Positions 37,522 to 52,500 of a stretch of DNA of 64,000 nt are shown here, piece by piece. The number at the start of each line of letters is the position of its first letter. Within the stretch, counting starts at the first letter, position 1. The position numbers were made by a program, and so were the translations under genes. The notes beneath the pieces are model-generated. The model saw nothing but the letters and a program-made list of their open reading frames with translations. It did not search any database and had not been told where the DNA came from. The stretch comes from Bugula neritina (lineage: Eukaryota > Bryozoa > Gymnolaemata > Cheilostomatida > Bugulidae). The stretch is taken from assembly GCA_964035545.1 (NCBI GenBank), contig OZ037766.1, positions 8,255,722 through 8,319,721 of the forward strand, written 5' to 3'.

Positions 37522-40500
37522 ATGTCAAAACATAATTATATGCTTCTATTTTCTTTTGTTGTACTTTTCTTGGTAACACAATATACTTTAGCTGATGTAA
37601 AATCTACTTCAGTAAAATGCTCTGACGGACAGTGTGAAAATGGCTTTTGTGTAAATGAGACATGTGTGTGTAAAGATGGCTGGACAGGATCATATTGTCA
37701 ATTTTGTGATGGGAGGTTCAGGTAAGCCCGTAGTGTTATATACTTGTAGGTATAACAAATTTTAACTTACGTGGTTAACTTTAAGAGTGAGACTCAGACT
37801 GAGAGTGGGTAGCATGTAGGCATTGTTATTGTATTTGTTATTGTAGTCGAGTTGAATTTTTGTATTTTAAGCTGATATTATCAAACATGTAGTTGTACTG
37901 TTTCAAAAATGCCATTATAAAGTCAAAATCAAAATGCATCTAGTGGCACTTTAGATCAGGTGAAAATTCACGGCCAAATTATGATGCATACGGCAGGGGG
38001 GCAGATTGTTGTTATCTCTATAATGCTTTGGCTTGTCCAGAGAATATTAATTTTTGTAGTAGGATCGGCATTTCGTCTTTCTGAGCAGCTTGCTGACTTG
38101 CTCATCGAAAAATATTAATATAATTGGTGTGATTGAGTGCAAATTATAGTGCATATATTTAAGTTCCCCTATGAAATTCGCTTCTGGTTGAGTTTAATGA
38201 ATGTAGTTTTATTGAATTGATAGTCATGAGGCAGAAAGTTGTTAGCCTTTAATATTGAAACTTTATATTGTACTAATTTGATTATTTGAGTTTAGCTTGA
38301 AAGATAGTTTTTATTTATGGTGTACTCTAACAGTTTGTGAAATATGAAGTTCTATGTTTTTTTTGAGGTCATGCTGCAAATTAATTTTTTATGTCTTATG
38401 TTGCCCAGTTCTCTCTAAATCTGAACTGAAAATTAAAGGCACATTATTTAATGAAGATTGTTTTACCTACTCTTTAAATATCAATTCCACAACGTGTAGG
38501 CCATATGATGCTAGTATCAAAATGCATGCTACTTAGATAATTATATATAAGACAATAAATAAACGTTAAAAAGTACTAATTGTATACGCAAGTCCAGTCT
38601 TGCCTTGTTTTATTTAAACTTTGTTTCTGAAGGTTATGCTGTGTTTATATTCTATTAAAATATTACTCAGTGTGCTAGATAATTAATATTCCATTCCATT
38701 TAACTATTGACGTTTCTCTCCAGTCTGACAGCATCTGAAGGAGAATTGCACGATGGGGTTGGAGACTATCCTACTAACACCAAGTGTAGTTGGCTCATAG
38801 ACACAAATTCTACTTTGCCTATCAAGCTGACCTTCCATCATTTTTCCACAGAATGTGGCTGGGATCACCTCCATGTGTTTGATGGCTCATCTATCTATGC
38901 ACCTCTGGTTGGCAGTTTCAGGTAGTTCCTGCTTTCGGTAGCTTTCCCTGGCAGTTACTAGCATTCTACTGTTCTGAAACTATCAACATTTTTTCAACAA
39001 TAATTTTTTCAAAAATTATAACATTAAAATTTAGAATTGTGATAGAGGAACTATTCTAAAAAGGAAAAGTTAAATTCTTGGTCATCCTAAGGAAACTAAT
39101 GTCATCCAGAGAGTTTGTTTTGTCTAAATTTGAAAAGTTTGGTTTTTTAAGCTAAGTACTATAAAGATTAGTAATTGCCTATTATTCTAAGATTTGGTGT
39201 TGTTGGCCTTTATATTGCGCAAGCACACTTAGCATATACCCATCACATATGAATCTTTGCAAAAAATTGTTTACATAGTTTATACATGTAATATGTCTTT
39301 ATTACATCTAAGGTGTATTTTATGTTCAAAAAAAAGTTTCATATTGGAAGATTTTTAAGTACATTTAAAAAATAAATTTGTAGTTTACCAACTACAGCTG
39401 CAGCTCAATGCCCACTAAGAACTAAATTAATATATGACATCTCTTGTGCAACAATTGTTTTCATCCATGTAACCTAGGGTACGAATTTTTGAATGTTATT
39501 ATGAAAAATGTGATTCAGATTTTTAACTTTGCTGTGACGAAAGCAATATGTTCCGCATAGCTACAGCTGCCTTGTTGAATAAAATTATAAAGCTGTAGCG
39601 GCTGTAACATTTGCCTATCAGACTTTGCCCTATAATTTCCCTGTGTTAAATGCTTAATATGCATGTATTTTATGTGTTTCTTTATAGTGGCATATCTCAT
39701 TCTATAAAGGACATAACACTGCATTCTGGCTATGGTTTCCTCTACTTCTATAGTGATGTTGCATATAGTATGGGTGGATTTAACCTTACTTACAGGTGAG
39801 CTGCTTTAATCAGTGTAAATGCTATGCACATTTATAGCTACACCTATGCAGGTGAGTTTTAGGCTGGAAGTTTCTCATCAATAGGCTATTACTGCATATC
39901 ATATTTATTCTTAGGTATGGAATAAAATCTTCATTTATAATGACCATTGTATACACAGGTATTCTCTGCAACATATTGCATGTAATAGTTGTAGTTTATC
40001 ATCCTAATCGTTCTTATATTACATGGAGTTTTGTTTTGATAGCTGCCAAATGTACAAGCTCCTTTAATGTATCAACTGTAAGCTGATGGGTATTTTATAA
40101 CATTGTATCTGTGCCTTAATGCTGTATGTTATATTATACTTCTGTAGTAGAATGTGCAATTCATGCTGTATGCTCATATTGTCAATAGTAACTGTGCTCC
40201 TTCCTATGTGTCCCAAAATATACCAGAATACCGGGCTTAACTTACCGGTTCCATTAAATTCGGCCATCTTGTCCATTTGTATACAAACATCAGCCACAAA
40301 AGGGGGGGGAGCCTTTCTCATGACCTGTAGAAGTTCTTGAGAAATGGATTCGTGAGCTACAGAGGGAGCTCTGTAATTTTTATTTAACTAGCTAACATAT
40401 GACACTAACCATGTTTTCCCAGACTGGTTAGCTGCCCTGCAGATTGCAATAGCCATGGCACCTGCCTGCAAGACAATGCCACGTGTGTGTGTGAGAAGGG

Positions 40501-43500
40501 TTGGACTGGGTCAGCCTGTGATATACAGGAAAACTGCTACAATGACTGCTCTAATAAGGGAGTTTGTGAAAACGGCACATGCAAATGTCAATCACCTTGG
40601 CTTGGTAAGTGTTGTATTCATCGAGTAACAATAGCATAATTCATTATTCTTCAATAATATTATTGTTAATTATTCTTATTTCTTTTTAATTTGATGGATG
40701 AAAATTAGTTTTAATATGTATTTGCATTTCAATTTGCTTGTCTATTTGCAAATATGTTTTCTGAAATGCTTCAGAGTGCCAAGTTAGAATTATTTAAATT
40801 TGTGTGAAATTTTGAAGCTTTTTGTTCAAGCTCTTGGATCGATGCTGCTGATAAAAAATTTATCTCAAACTCATCGCAATGTCTATCAATTTTTACAATC
40901 ATGGGTTTTTATTAATGAATGGGTCCCAAATTATCTCAAGATCGTTTTCTGATTCTGCTATCTACTCATTTCCACAGGAACTCCTGTTACACCTCAATAA
41001 CTACCAGATGCATATCTTGTAATGTTTTCTGATATCCCCTAACTGAGCCAAAGATATATTTTCATTAATTGGGTAGTTTCCAGTCTAATTCAGGTAGCTG
41101 TGATTGCCAACTTGCATCACAGTCCAAGTTATATTCAGCTTGTGTAGTAAAATTTTTTGGCGGCTGATGCGTGGCAACATCTTCCAAGAACTCATTTACG
41201 TGGGACTCTGGTATTTACATTTCCTTGTGCAGAGGCTGTGACTGGTCTTCCGCAGCACTGGATGCTTACCATGGCCCCAAACGCTATGCTAATTTATCAG
41301 CAGTTTTAATGCTACAGTTTCTGACTCACCAGTTTTTATATTGTCAAGACTGCAAGACAAGAGACAAATTGCTGTGTTTATATAACTACTAGAAATTTAT
41401 TTGTTTAAGATTGTGGCTTTAATTAAGAATTTATATCAACAAGTGTTGGCTTAGAACTAGTAGCTGCAGACTGTGTCACTAGAAGTTTGATTGACTTGTA
41501 TACTTGCAGGAATCGACTGTTCAGTACCTACTGATAATATAACATGGCTATCTATTCATACTCAATCATCTCCATTGGGCCGAGCGTCTCTGGGTGCAGA
41601 TGTACTCGGAGATTTCTTGTATACTTACGGAGGGGAAACTTTGCTCAACAGATTTATAAACCACAGCAACGATTCTATAGCTTTCTACAGGTGTGTGTTT
41701 TTACATAGTGAAACTTCTTAAATATTTTTCTGTTGTGTATAATGTAAATAATAAATTGTGTCATTTGTGAAACATTATTTATCTTGATGCTATATACAAA
41801 GTTTCAACTTATAACTGAAATATGTTCCTCATACTGTTATACCAACATATTGAGGTTGCTCTTTTTGAGTAACAGAAGCTGGTCTGTAAAGCATTCTAAC
41901 TATTAGTTGTAGCCTATTAAGTAATGCCAGTGCATTCATGCAGCAAGTAAAATAATATGGCCTATTGTTGAATGTTTTGTCTGTTAATTTGACTGTTCTG
42001 ATTCCCATTGTAGATACAACATATTGACGCAGACTTGGTCTAGTCTCAGTGTAAATTCATCAGTTAACTCTAATCTATATGGCCATTCACTCAGTGCCAA
42101 TCCTTCGGACCAGAAGGTAAAGTTTGTAATAATATTACATAAATTAGTTATCGGATACATTCATGTTTTTATATAATTATATACATAATTCAGTGAATTA
42201 TAGTGTAGAATTAAATAGAATATTATTGCCTATGCCCTACAAAATTACGATGTTCAGTTGGTGTAAAATAGTTATTGTATTTCTGGCAATTGTATATATG
42301 CAAGTTTAATTGTGTCGTAATGTTGAGACATTTAACTGGCTTCATCAGGAGTTATTGACACTGTGAATTATTATAACTTGAAATATCATCTGCATTTAGG
42401 AAGCTACCTCATCAAGATAAATAATAGTCATTTCCTCTTCTCTTACAAGTATAGGATTTCCTTGTTCAGTTACTTCATTGCAGCCACTGTTCAGTAGGAT
42501 CACTCGTCCATGTATTATTTTCTGTGCCACTGTGGTGCAACTGTACAGTCTACAGTACCACTTTATAGTATATAGTACCACTTTATAGTAACTCCATAGA
42601 CACACTTTATCGCACCGTAGGCCGTAACATATAATGTCAGCCATTTTAGTGTGTCCGGACTGAAGTTCTCAAAGTGCACTATTGGGTACGATCTATGACA
42701 CCTCATTGGACATTTATATCCAATGAATTGCCGTGAATGTCTTCCTGTTCAATAGGAGTCCGTCGCAACTTTTTCTGATCGAGCAGTGCTTGATCCTGAC
42801 ATACCGCAACGTCGTACAGGAAGCTCGGACATTTCTAAGAATGGCTGACATTTGCTGTTACAGCCTACGATACGGCAAAGTGTGTCTAGGGGGTATACAG
42901 TACCACTGTAGAGTGTACAGTAACACTGTAAAACTTGCAACTAATGCTGAACAGGTTGTTGCAGGTCTTCACTGTAGAAACACCCTTCAGTATTGTATAG
43001 GAATTTTAAGGACTAGAAACATCTTAGCCAACTGAAACAAATAGATAATATTTTCACACTAACCACTTGCCATCAAACACTTTATGTTTTCAAGATGATA
43101 TTAAACCAAACATAGTAGTGGCACTTGATAAATATTACAAAATACCTTCTCAAGTAATTATAATATTTACATTGGTTTACATGGTTTACCTTCTCCAAGC
43201 TGCCTTCTTTTCACAAGGTTTTGTTACCCTTGGGAAAGGATATGACTAGTTCAAAGTCACAGAATTGACATCTGCATTCCCTTATATTACTGATTTGAAC
43301 ACAGAATTCCAAATGTGAAAACAGCTGCGTTTAGAAATAATGTAGCTGTTATAAGGAAATGGTTTATTTAGAAATTTAAGGGGGCAACTTACTTATTTTA
43401 TATCAAATGCTGAACATTACAATATTATAATTCATTTATGTTATTCAGGTTGTATGATTTTGTAGTTGTATTTATATGGTGGGACAACTGATGATTCGCC

Positions 43501-46500
43501 CACAGCTGCCTTAGCTTCCTACCATACTGTGTCTTCAACATGGGAGGCGTTACCACCAGGTCCCGTCGCGGTCACTGGGCACACTGCCCACATCATAAAC
43601 AACAAGCTCTACGTCTTCTTTGGCCAGAGTGCAATATACAGCTTCATACACTATATACAAGTCTATGATATTGGTATGTTGTTATCTCCTATATACAGGA
43701 TAGAAAATATTAGAGTATTCTCTTTTAATTAGAAGATTCACAATTTTATAGTTTGCTCATGTGACATATCTTATATTCAATTTTTTTGGAGATGCAGTTT
43801 AAACTTTGAAGAGTCTGGCGTCATATTATACTCCTTTTTCACATTATAATGTATAACATTTAATTAATATAAGAGTAAATAGACCATATTATAGTCCTAT
43901 ACTCTTGTATAAATTTATTGTATGACATTCTTATAGCTGTAATCTGTTTAGTTCCATGCAAATTAATGTTCTCGGTATTGTACTATGTTGTATCTTGATT
44001 AGATAAGTCCAGTTGGAGTATAGAGAGAACATCCGGTGTTCTCGTGCCTGGAAGGTATGGACACAGTAGTGTTTATGATCCCCATAGCCGATCTGTGTTC
44101 ATATTTGGTGGATATCACAGCAGTCACAAGCCAGGCTCTTACAAACTCTCTCATTCTTTGTATAAATATATGGTTGATGCATCTATATGGTAAGTATTTT
44201 AGATTGTTAATATGCACATTTCAACATTATCGTACACCAAATAAAGATATTATAATTGTTACCTCTGTAAAAGGGTTTGTCACTATTATAAAGTAATATT
44301 AATATTCTATTTTATAAATTTAAAGCTTTTGCAATTTCAACATTTTCTCCGATAATTTTCAAACTAGACGGCGTTTTCTATTGCGAGTAAATCAGTTTAT
44401 TTGGAAAGTAATTTTCAAAGTTGTAATAGGCAAGATTTTTATGATACTTGTTTTTGAGTTTTGTAATATCTACAAGAAATACAGATTTGCCATCTGTTTC
44501 TAAGTTTCAAGTTTCACCAATGCAAATGATGTGTTGCAACTTCATTACTTATTGGAATTTATAATTTTTCAGTTATGGAAATTATATTATGCTCAAGTCA
44601 ACACACCCAGTTTTAATTATACTGCCTTTTCACTTAGTCAATTAATCTCCTGCACATGTACCTATTAGCATAATATAGTAGGAGTACCATGTACCATGTA
44701 CCATTGTATATGCAGGGTGGGTCTGTCTCCGGCACATAGACCCTCGTTCCTTCACTCTATGACACTCCTGCCCCAAGGCTATCTGTTGGTGTCTGGCGGT
44801 AACTCTCACAATGACACTGTGGGTAGTTCAGGATCGCAGTGTTACTCTAGTACTCTGCTTGTATATAATATGTGTGAGTTTGTTATTATGTCTATATGTG
44901 TACACCCTATCTACCCCATAATTCATTTCTTCTGTCAGTTGATGTAATTTACTTTAGCTGAAGCTGCAAGTGATGGTGATGGTAGAAGTGTTCATAGCAC
45001 TTGCGGGCCAAATTCTCTCTAATAAATCTGTCTTTGAACTTAGTTTCACCGTTCTTCGTAGAGTTTTGAAAGCAAGTTCCCCACAACTTTTGCGAAATGA
45101 ACTGTTCACCAATTGAAAATGAGATTACCATAACATAGATAATGTATTACGCGTCAATCTATTCTTAAGACAAAGTAGATGTTCTTACAATCTTGCATGT
45201 GTTTGCAACAGGTTGTGATGAATGGATTGATATAGATATTAGTGAGTCTACAGACACCAAAGTGAAACGATTTGGACACGTCATGTACCAACACAATGAG
45301 TATGAAGTATTTCCACAAATATAATTCTCCCCGTATCTGCTATCTACCTGTCTAACACTCTACCTGTGTAATACTCTACCCTGTAACACTCTACCTGTGT
45401 GTCCAACCTACTCACCTAAGCACTTTCCTACCTGCCAACCCAAGTACTTTCTTATTTTGATATTTGCTTGTAATCTAACATATCTCCTCAATTCTCTGTC
45501 TACCTGATTCTGTTACTACTCAAGCATTTACCTCACTTACTATCTAACCTACCTTGGCGTTTACCTCACTTACTATTTAACTTACCTTGATATTTACCCA
45601 ACCAACCTACCTTAGTTTCCACTTGACTGACTATATAATATGTACCTGAACTTCTAGTTTACTCAACAACTTGACATAAGTTTTATTAATGTTTGTCTTT
45701 ATATCCAGTCATTGTCCTTCTTTTATCAATAATTGCATAAGTATACAAGTATTTGATAGTTTACAAAGTCAATTTACTGATTTACTGAAACCTGTTAATA
45801 ACTCATATCGTTATTGCTGTAGTTCCATCTATATATACGGCGGGTTCAACGGTGTCATGCTGAGTGACACAATCAAGCTGCATATTCCGGAATGCTCTCA
45901 GTTTATCACTATGGAAGCCTGTGAAACCGGTGGCTCCTTCTCCTCCAACACCAGTCTGAACTTTAACCTTTGTGAGTGGAACTCTCAAACAGGTGAGTCA
46001 GAATCAATCATCCGCTTCCTTATAAGTTGTGGCGTAACTCTTCAATATTTTAATTTCAAGCTATGCAATGGCCATTATATAACTAGGAAAACTAGGTCAC
46101 CTCTGGTGTAGAATTATAACCTTAGTAAACTTAGTGTGAAACTTGACTTAGGTGAGTACGTTTGTTTAGCTACAGAGGCTGTAGTTGTTTCCTACAGCAG
46201 AAGTTACAAGATTGAAAACGGTGACCATATATGTTGTATTGTGGCATACTGTAGCTGATAATATTGTTGCTACATCCGTGAACTGAGGCAAAGCTTAGAG
46301 TTGGTAGTGTAAGACTGGATATCTACAGTCAAGAGTTAAAATAAACATTATAATCTAAGTCTTGAGTGGCAATAAATTTACCCGTAATAGAGCCTGGCAT
46401 GTAGTTAAGTTTGATAGGTAGATGGAACTTGCGTAACAAGTTTGCAGCAATAAAAGTAATATTATGTGCAACAGATTAATAATTTCTGGAGCCCCGATAA

Positions 46501-49500
46501 CCATGTGGAGAAAGTTTACTATTCATAAAAAACAATCATTAATTGTTGAGTTACAAGGTATATATTATATTGTGTTCGTCAGTGGCCGGCAACAATTTCG
46601 TTTGAAATTTTTTTAAAATCAAGTTATTTTCCAAAGATTAGTATTGATTGCTGCGTCAACATTTAAAACTGCAAACGTTTTATTTAAATTTTTGTTGAAA
46701 CTTAGAGCTTTTTGGCTAAAGCAAGCAATAGGCCATTATCTGGGACGAAATATCTGAGTATTTATATAAAGTGCACACATAGGCAAAGATGTTAGGAAGT
46801 TGGTGAAGCTGCATTGTATTATATCAATGGTGTTTCATGTAGGTTGTAAGGCAGCGGACTTGACAGCATCATGCAGTCCATTATCATGTCAGAAGACTGA
46901 AGCTGAAGAGAGGAAAAGATGTAATCAGTTTACTGACTGTCAGTCATGTACCGTCAGTGACCGGTGTTACTACAAGGCTCAGTCATCTGAGTACTGTGGA
47001 CTTGTGCCACCCACTCATTCTGTGGTAAACATTTTTACTTGACATTCAAATGAAAACATGTTTCATGTTATTTGTTACAGTTGTACAGATATTTGTAACA
47101 AATTCCAGAGGTTAAGTCACTGTCTGAACACTTGGATATGATCTCTTCTCACCTTAGTAGTTCACACATTGTCAAAGTCAATCTATGACATATACATGTG
47201 TGCAACCACTCCAAGCCCTGCTACCTGCTTCAATACACACAAGTGTTATTTTACAATACCAAGCCCTGCTACCTGCTTCAATACACACAAGTGTTACGTT
47301 ACAATACCAAGCCCTGCTACCTGCTTCAATATACACAAGTGTTACGTTACAATACCAAGCCCTGCTACCTGCTTCAATACACACAAGTGTTATGTTACAG
47401 CACCCTGATTTCCAAGACCCTGACAACTGCCCCAACTACACCTGCTCCGTGTATAAGAATTGTGACTTGTGTTCCAACCACTCGGACTGCATTTGGTCTA
47501 AGGCCAACAACAGATGTCTCCTTAAACAGAAATACTCATATGTTATCAGTGAGTGTATAAGCGTACCAAAAGTATTCTTTTTATAGTAATACTGAGTCGT
47601 AGTTACTAATAATAATACTAATTTCGTAAAACAATGATTAATGGGTGAATAAGTGTTGCGCTTTTGGTATTGCAACATGTTGAGTGTGAAGATATTTTAA
47701 TAGGAAAAACCTTGTCATGTTAGAATTAAAAAAGTTTTTCAGTAACTGATGTCTTCATTGAGAAACAGTGTGTTAGAAAGTTGTGGTGATATTATAAAGG
47801 TTTAGAGGATCGGGTCTGTCCTGCTGCTTGCCACACTCATGACTCATGCAAGTCGTGTGCTGACAACAACTGCCTGTGGTGTGAGAGTCAGTCTCAGTGT
47901 ATAGACAGTAACTCATATCTCAGCAACTATGTGTACGGACAGTGCCTCGAGTGGACTACCTCAGTCAGTCATTGCGAAAGTGAGTATCCCATTGCATTCA
48001 GGAGTTGTCGTTCTTGCTCTATTTGCTGGCCTCATTATTGCACAAGAGTAATTTCTGCACAGTCATCAATAACGTCCGAGTGTCTTGTGATTTAAGTCTG
48101 CCAGACTATCATTTCTTCATTTGTCTAATCTGTTGGTCATGGAATAGTGTTTGAAAGCTGAAGTAGTGAATAAATCTGTCACTAGCTCTAACTGGTTGTT
48201 GCGAACAAATTGCTGATTCATTTGCTCTCATCCATCTATTCTTTTACAAAACTTCAGTCAGCCATACACATTTTATTCATATGTAATTGTTTAGTTGTTA
48301 TAGTATTGTATTTGTGTAGAATGTAAAGTGTTGAGTAAGGTGTGTAATGGAATCTATATGTATACTCATTACTATGCATTTATGTTTATTGATAGCATAG
48401 AGTGTGTAGAATATCTTGTGTAATGCATACAGAGTATGTCAGTTTAAGTTGCCTACAATGATGGCTCATTTAATTGCTGAGAGCCCAGAAAGATGTTTTC
48501 ATAAATTTTCTTTTACAAAATGTCTATAACTCTAAATTTTATAACGAAAGTCTGTATGTTCAATTATACATTATGACCTGTGCAATTATGTAACCTGTGT
48601 GTACTGTGTAGGTGTGGCATGCTCAGAGATCAAGGACTGTTCCAGCTGCCAGAGGAATGCTATGTGTGGCTGGTGCAACAACCAATCAAATACAGGTATA
48701 AACCTGCTTGTTTACTGCGTAGTTGTTTATTAAAGTGTTTATAAAGACTCTTCATATCTCCTCTTTTTCTTCAGTGTTTTAATATATGGAGCATTCAAAA
48801 CTCTTCTCAAAAGTTATAGAATTTATTAGCTCATTAATGTCTCTTGTTACCAAGGGATTTAGTAGAGAATGTAGCAAGCTAGATATGTAGCCTAGCTATA
48901 TAACTGGCAAGTGCAGGTAAGACAATCTAGTTGGCACCAATTTATCATTTCTAGTGTATTTCCTGTTTTATCTTTTTACTTAAAGATTATCAAGCTGTGA
49001 ATAATAACTTTATCATTACACATGACAATGGACACTAAAAATATTCATTTTTTTGCTTTTGTTACAAATTATAATGCATACTGAAGTCCACTGTTACATG
49101 GCTTACCTTCTAGTTGTTCCTATTTTTTATTGTTGATTGATTTTACCATGGTGATGATGAGGTATAGCAATGGTAGTCCCACTAACAGGCCTCTAAATGA
49201 TTTATCTTTTTGGTCTATGCTTATCTGCATGAGATATAACTATGGTTGACTGTGATATAGGCTCGGATATCTTTTTATTGTTTGTTTCCTGTTATTCAAT
49301 TCTGTGATGAAACGAAATCAATAAACTCCATGTTTGAGGGAAATTTTCCAAGCATTAGCTGTGAATTTCACATAAGTTTGTCATGCAGATGCTTTTAGAT
49401 GCTTTCTTTATCCTTTACAGTCTCTTACATGACTTTTGTTTATAGTAATTTCAAGTATGAACTGCCTTAATATTGAAACATTTTATGTGATTTAAGAGGC

Positions 49501-52500
49501 GTTACACCAGTCTGTTATATGGTAAAGTGTAATGTTGGTTGTGTTGTGGCCATAGGTGAGGGGACATGTATGCGAGGAGGACTCGAAGCTGACTTAGAAT
49601 CCTCGTGTCAAAGTAACGACACTTGGCACTTTACTTCCTGTCCTGGTAAGGAGTTGTTTCTCTCTACTATATAAGCTCCCTTTAATTTTACTACTTCTAA
49701 AGTGTAAATGTTTAGCTCTGTTATTTACACAGAGTCTGGTGAGCAGTAATTTACATAATGCTGAGGTTATTTACTATTACTAAATAAAAGATTAAACTGT
49801 TAACTTGCCTATTATATTGATGATTAGTAGGCCTATAAACTTGAGCTAACAACAAATGAAGTTTATTATTAGTAGTAGTTTAGTAGAAATATACTTGAAA
49901 GTATTTATCTGCTACTAAGTTCACTGTACTGAGTGATTATGGTTATAGCTTGCCAGTGTAACGGTCATAGCCAGTGCGATGATAACAATCAGTGTATATT
50001 CTGTGAACATAACACAACTGGAAACAAGTGTGAGACCTGTAAACCCGGCTACTTTGGCGACCCCAGCAACAGTGGAACTTGTCAACGTAAGTAATTAATT
50101 ATACGTAAGTTCTTAGAATGATACCAGCAAGTTGGTGTGGGAAATTCGGGCAACCAATTCAAATGATTAATTTGCATAATTAATCAGCACTTTTTAATTG
50201 TATGCTATACAGCAGTAATATATAGAAGATAACTCCAATGTTTGTGCATGATGAGTCAATCTCTGAGTGTAGTATTGTTCTCAATTTCTTCCAAGCTGAT
50301 TTTCAATTTTTTTTGTACATTTTAATTACCTTCTGAATGTTTTGCTTGGTCCACATGTATAACTTCAGCTCCAATTATCAACAAAATTTATAAACAAAGT
50401 TAAGATAAATTGTGACAATCCCTCACGTATAGATCTTCAGGGAAGAAGGAAATAGTATGCCTAGGTGTAGGGCAGTTCGCACATTCTTCCTGTGATGAGG
50501 AAACTCAACTGTACTCGTGTTTTCAATGTTTTCACTATTTTTCAGTGTTGATGTTAAATAAGTTTTTACTCTAGTTGTATTGTTGCTTCTCTCTTATTTA
50601 CAACAAGATATCAGCTTTCATCAAAGTAACCAGCATATTAAATGTAAAGGATGTGTGGGTTATTCTAGCAGGAGGGAATAACTCATAGTTTCAAACTTTA
50701 TAACTTTAGCAAAGTTTTAGTATTGAGATAAGATTTAATTTGAGATTTAACTTGAGATAAGCTATAATTTCACATTTCAAAGAAGTTGAGACCCAGCAAA
50801 TAGCATAGAGGTTGTTTATTGTATAATTTTGTACAAATGACTTGACTTGTTTTATTTATGATGTGAAAAAGTGTGTATCTGAGGCAGATGTAATATGAGT
50901 GACATATATATTTCAGTTGTGATATTTTAGACTATGCTTTTACTTAACTTTGTATTCAGCATACTTTATGTACATTGTTATGAGGTGCTATTCTGTATGA
51001 GCAGTAGATATGCTAGATATAATCTCATACATACACGACTATGTTATGATGATGCAGGTTGTGAGTGTGATGCCGTGGCTGATGCCTGCGATGATAAAAC
51101 AGGTGCTTGTTTCTGCAGAGTTCAAGGGTCAACTGGCGACAGCTGCCAAGAGTAAGCATTTCTTATTCACTTTTTACAGTATCACCTTTATACAGTCATT
51201 TTACTGTATTCATTTAAGTACAATTTATTTACACATTAAATATATTTCTTGCTAATGATATTTTCTAACAGAAAATGTGAGCTCAGGTGCTGATTAGTTT
51301 GTCTCATTTTGAGTTGCCTTTGACTTCACCAGTGCGTGTAGTAACAGCACTATCTACAGCTCTGAGTATATTTCATTTCTATTTTAGATGTGATATAAAC
51401 AAACAATACCTTAAAGATACTATCAACAATCAACAATGTTATTGTAAGTTGGTATTCTCTTCATTGCATTATTATATAATTACGAGTATAAATGCTGAAA
51501 TACTAAAGCTGAATTGATGGATGTCCTGATTTTGTTTTAACTTGAAAGCGTTGATGTTTTTCTTTTGTTTTATCATTTTGTTTATGTTATTCCATAGACC
51601 TGCTGGGAGTTGACTTTAAATACACATTTAATTTCTCCAAAGCCGAAGACAAACATGTATCAGTGATAAATTTGCAAGCTATTCCTAAGCGTAGCGATGT
51701 AGATGTGCGGTTGACTCTCTACTGCAAAAGCTTGGCTTACATTAATTTGACAGTCTATAGTGGTAAGTGCAGTTTATATACTAACTAGAAGATCTACAGT
51801 TACTTTCTTGATCCTTGGTGTATAAAGTTTGATTGTAGTGTAGCAATGCTTGGCGATCTTTTAGAATTCACATTCCTATTTATATAATGATTATTATTTT
51901 GCAAATAATTTGTGCAATTAGTTGTTTTATGCCAAGTCTCAAAAACTACTTTTTTTTTAAAATTTTTAGGCTCGTCCAACTATGAAAATATACTTGATGG
52001 CGTTTCTTGCTATGCGGAAGAAAGGGAATTCAAAATCAGCCACAAGCAGTATAACTTAGATGATGCCGAGAATGCAACAATGCTACTCACACTCACCGAG
52101 TTTAGCACACCTTTTGTGTTTCAGGTATGACATCTACATGCAGTTCTATACTAAAATAGCTTTTTGATCTTTTAGTTTAATAATCTAAAAGAATGTCAAT
52201 TTAAAGAATTATTTATTTATTAAACTTGAGTTATATAATATACTCATTGCCTTGTTAACATTTCTACATTTTATGGTTATGCTCTGTGTTTAATGTGTTT
52301 AAGACTTTCACTTGTATACACTTCATAACCATATCATATTTTATCCTCGCTATTTTACTGCATGTTATGGAACTGAGTTTGTTTAAAAAGGTCTTAACTT
52401 TTCATATCTGTTAGAAATTAGAAACTTTCAACCCTTTCTTGAGATATGTATTGGATGCTTGCTAGTTAAACATATTATATTCTATTTACTTGTAGGTTTC

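Noticed and set aside
42396-43035. Reading frames on both strands starting MADI(I/C)CY
   Set aside because: They mirror each other because the region is an inverted repeat; no intron phase or domain supports coding.
47169-47586. Overlapping reading frames with repeated CYLLQYTQV or ATCFNTHKC units
   Set aside because: They come from the 48-bp tandem array in an attractin intron; the phase-consistent gene model skips them.
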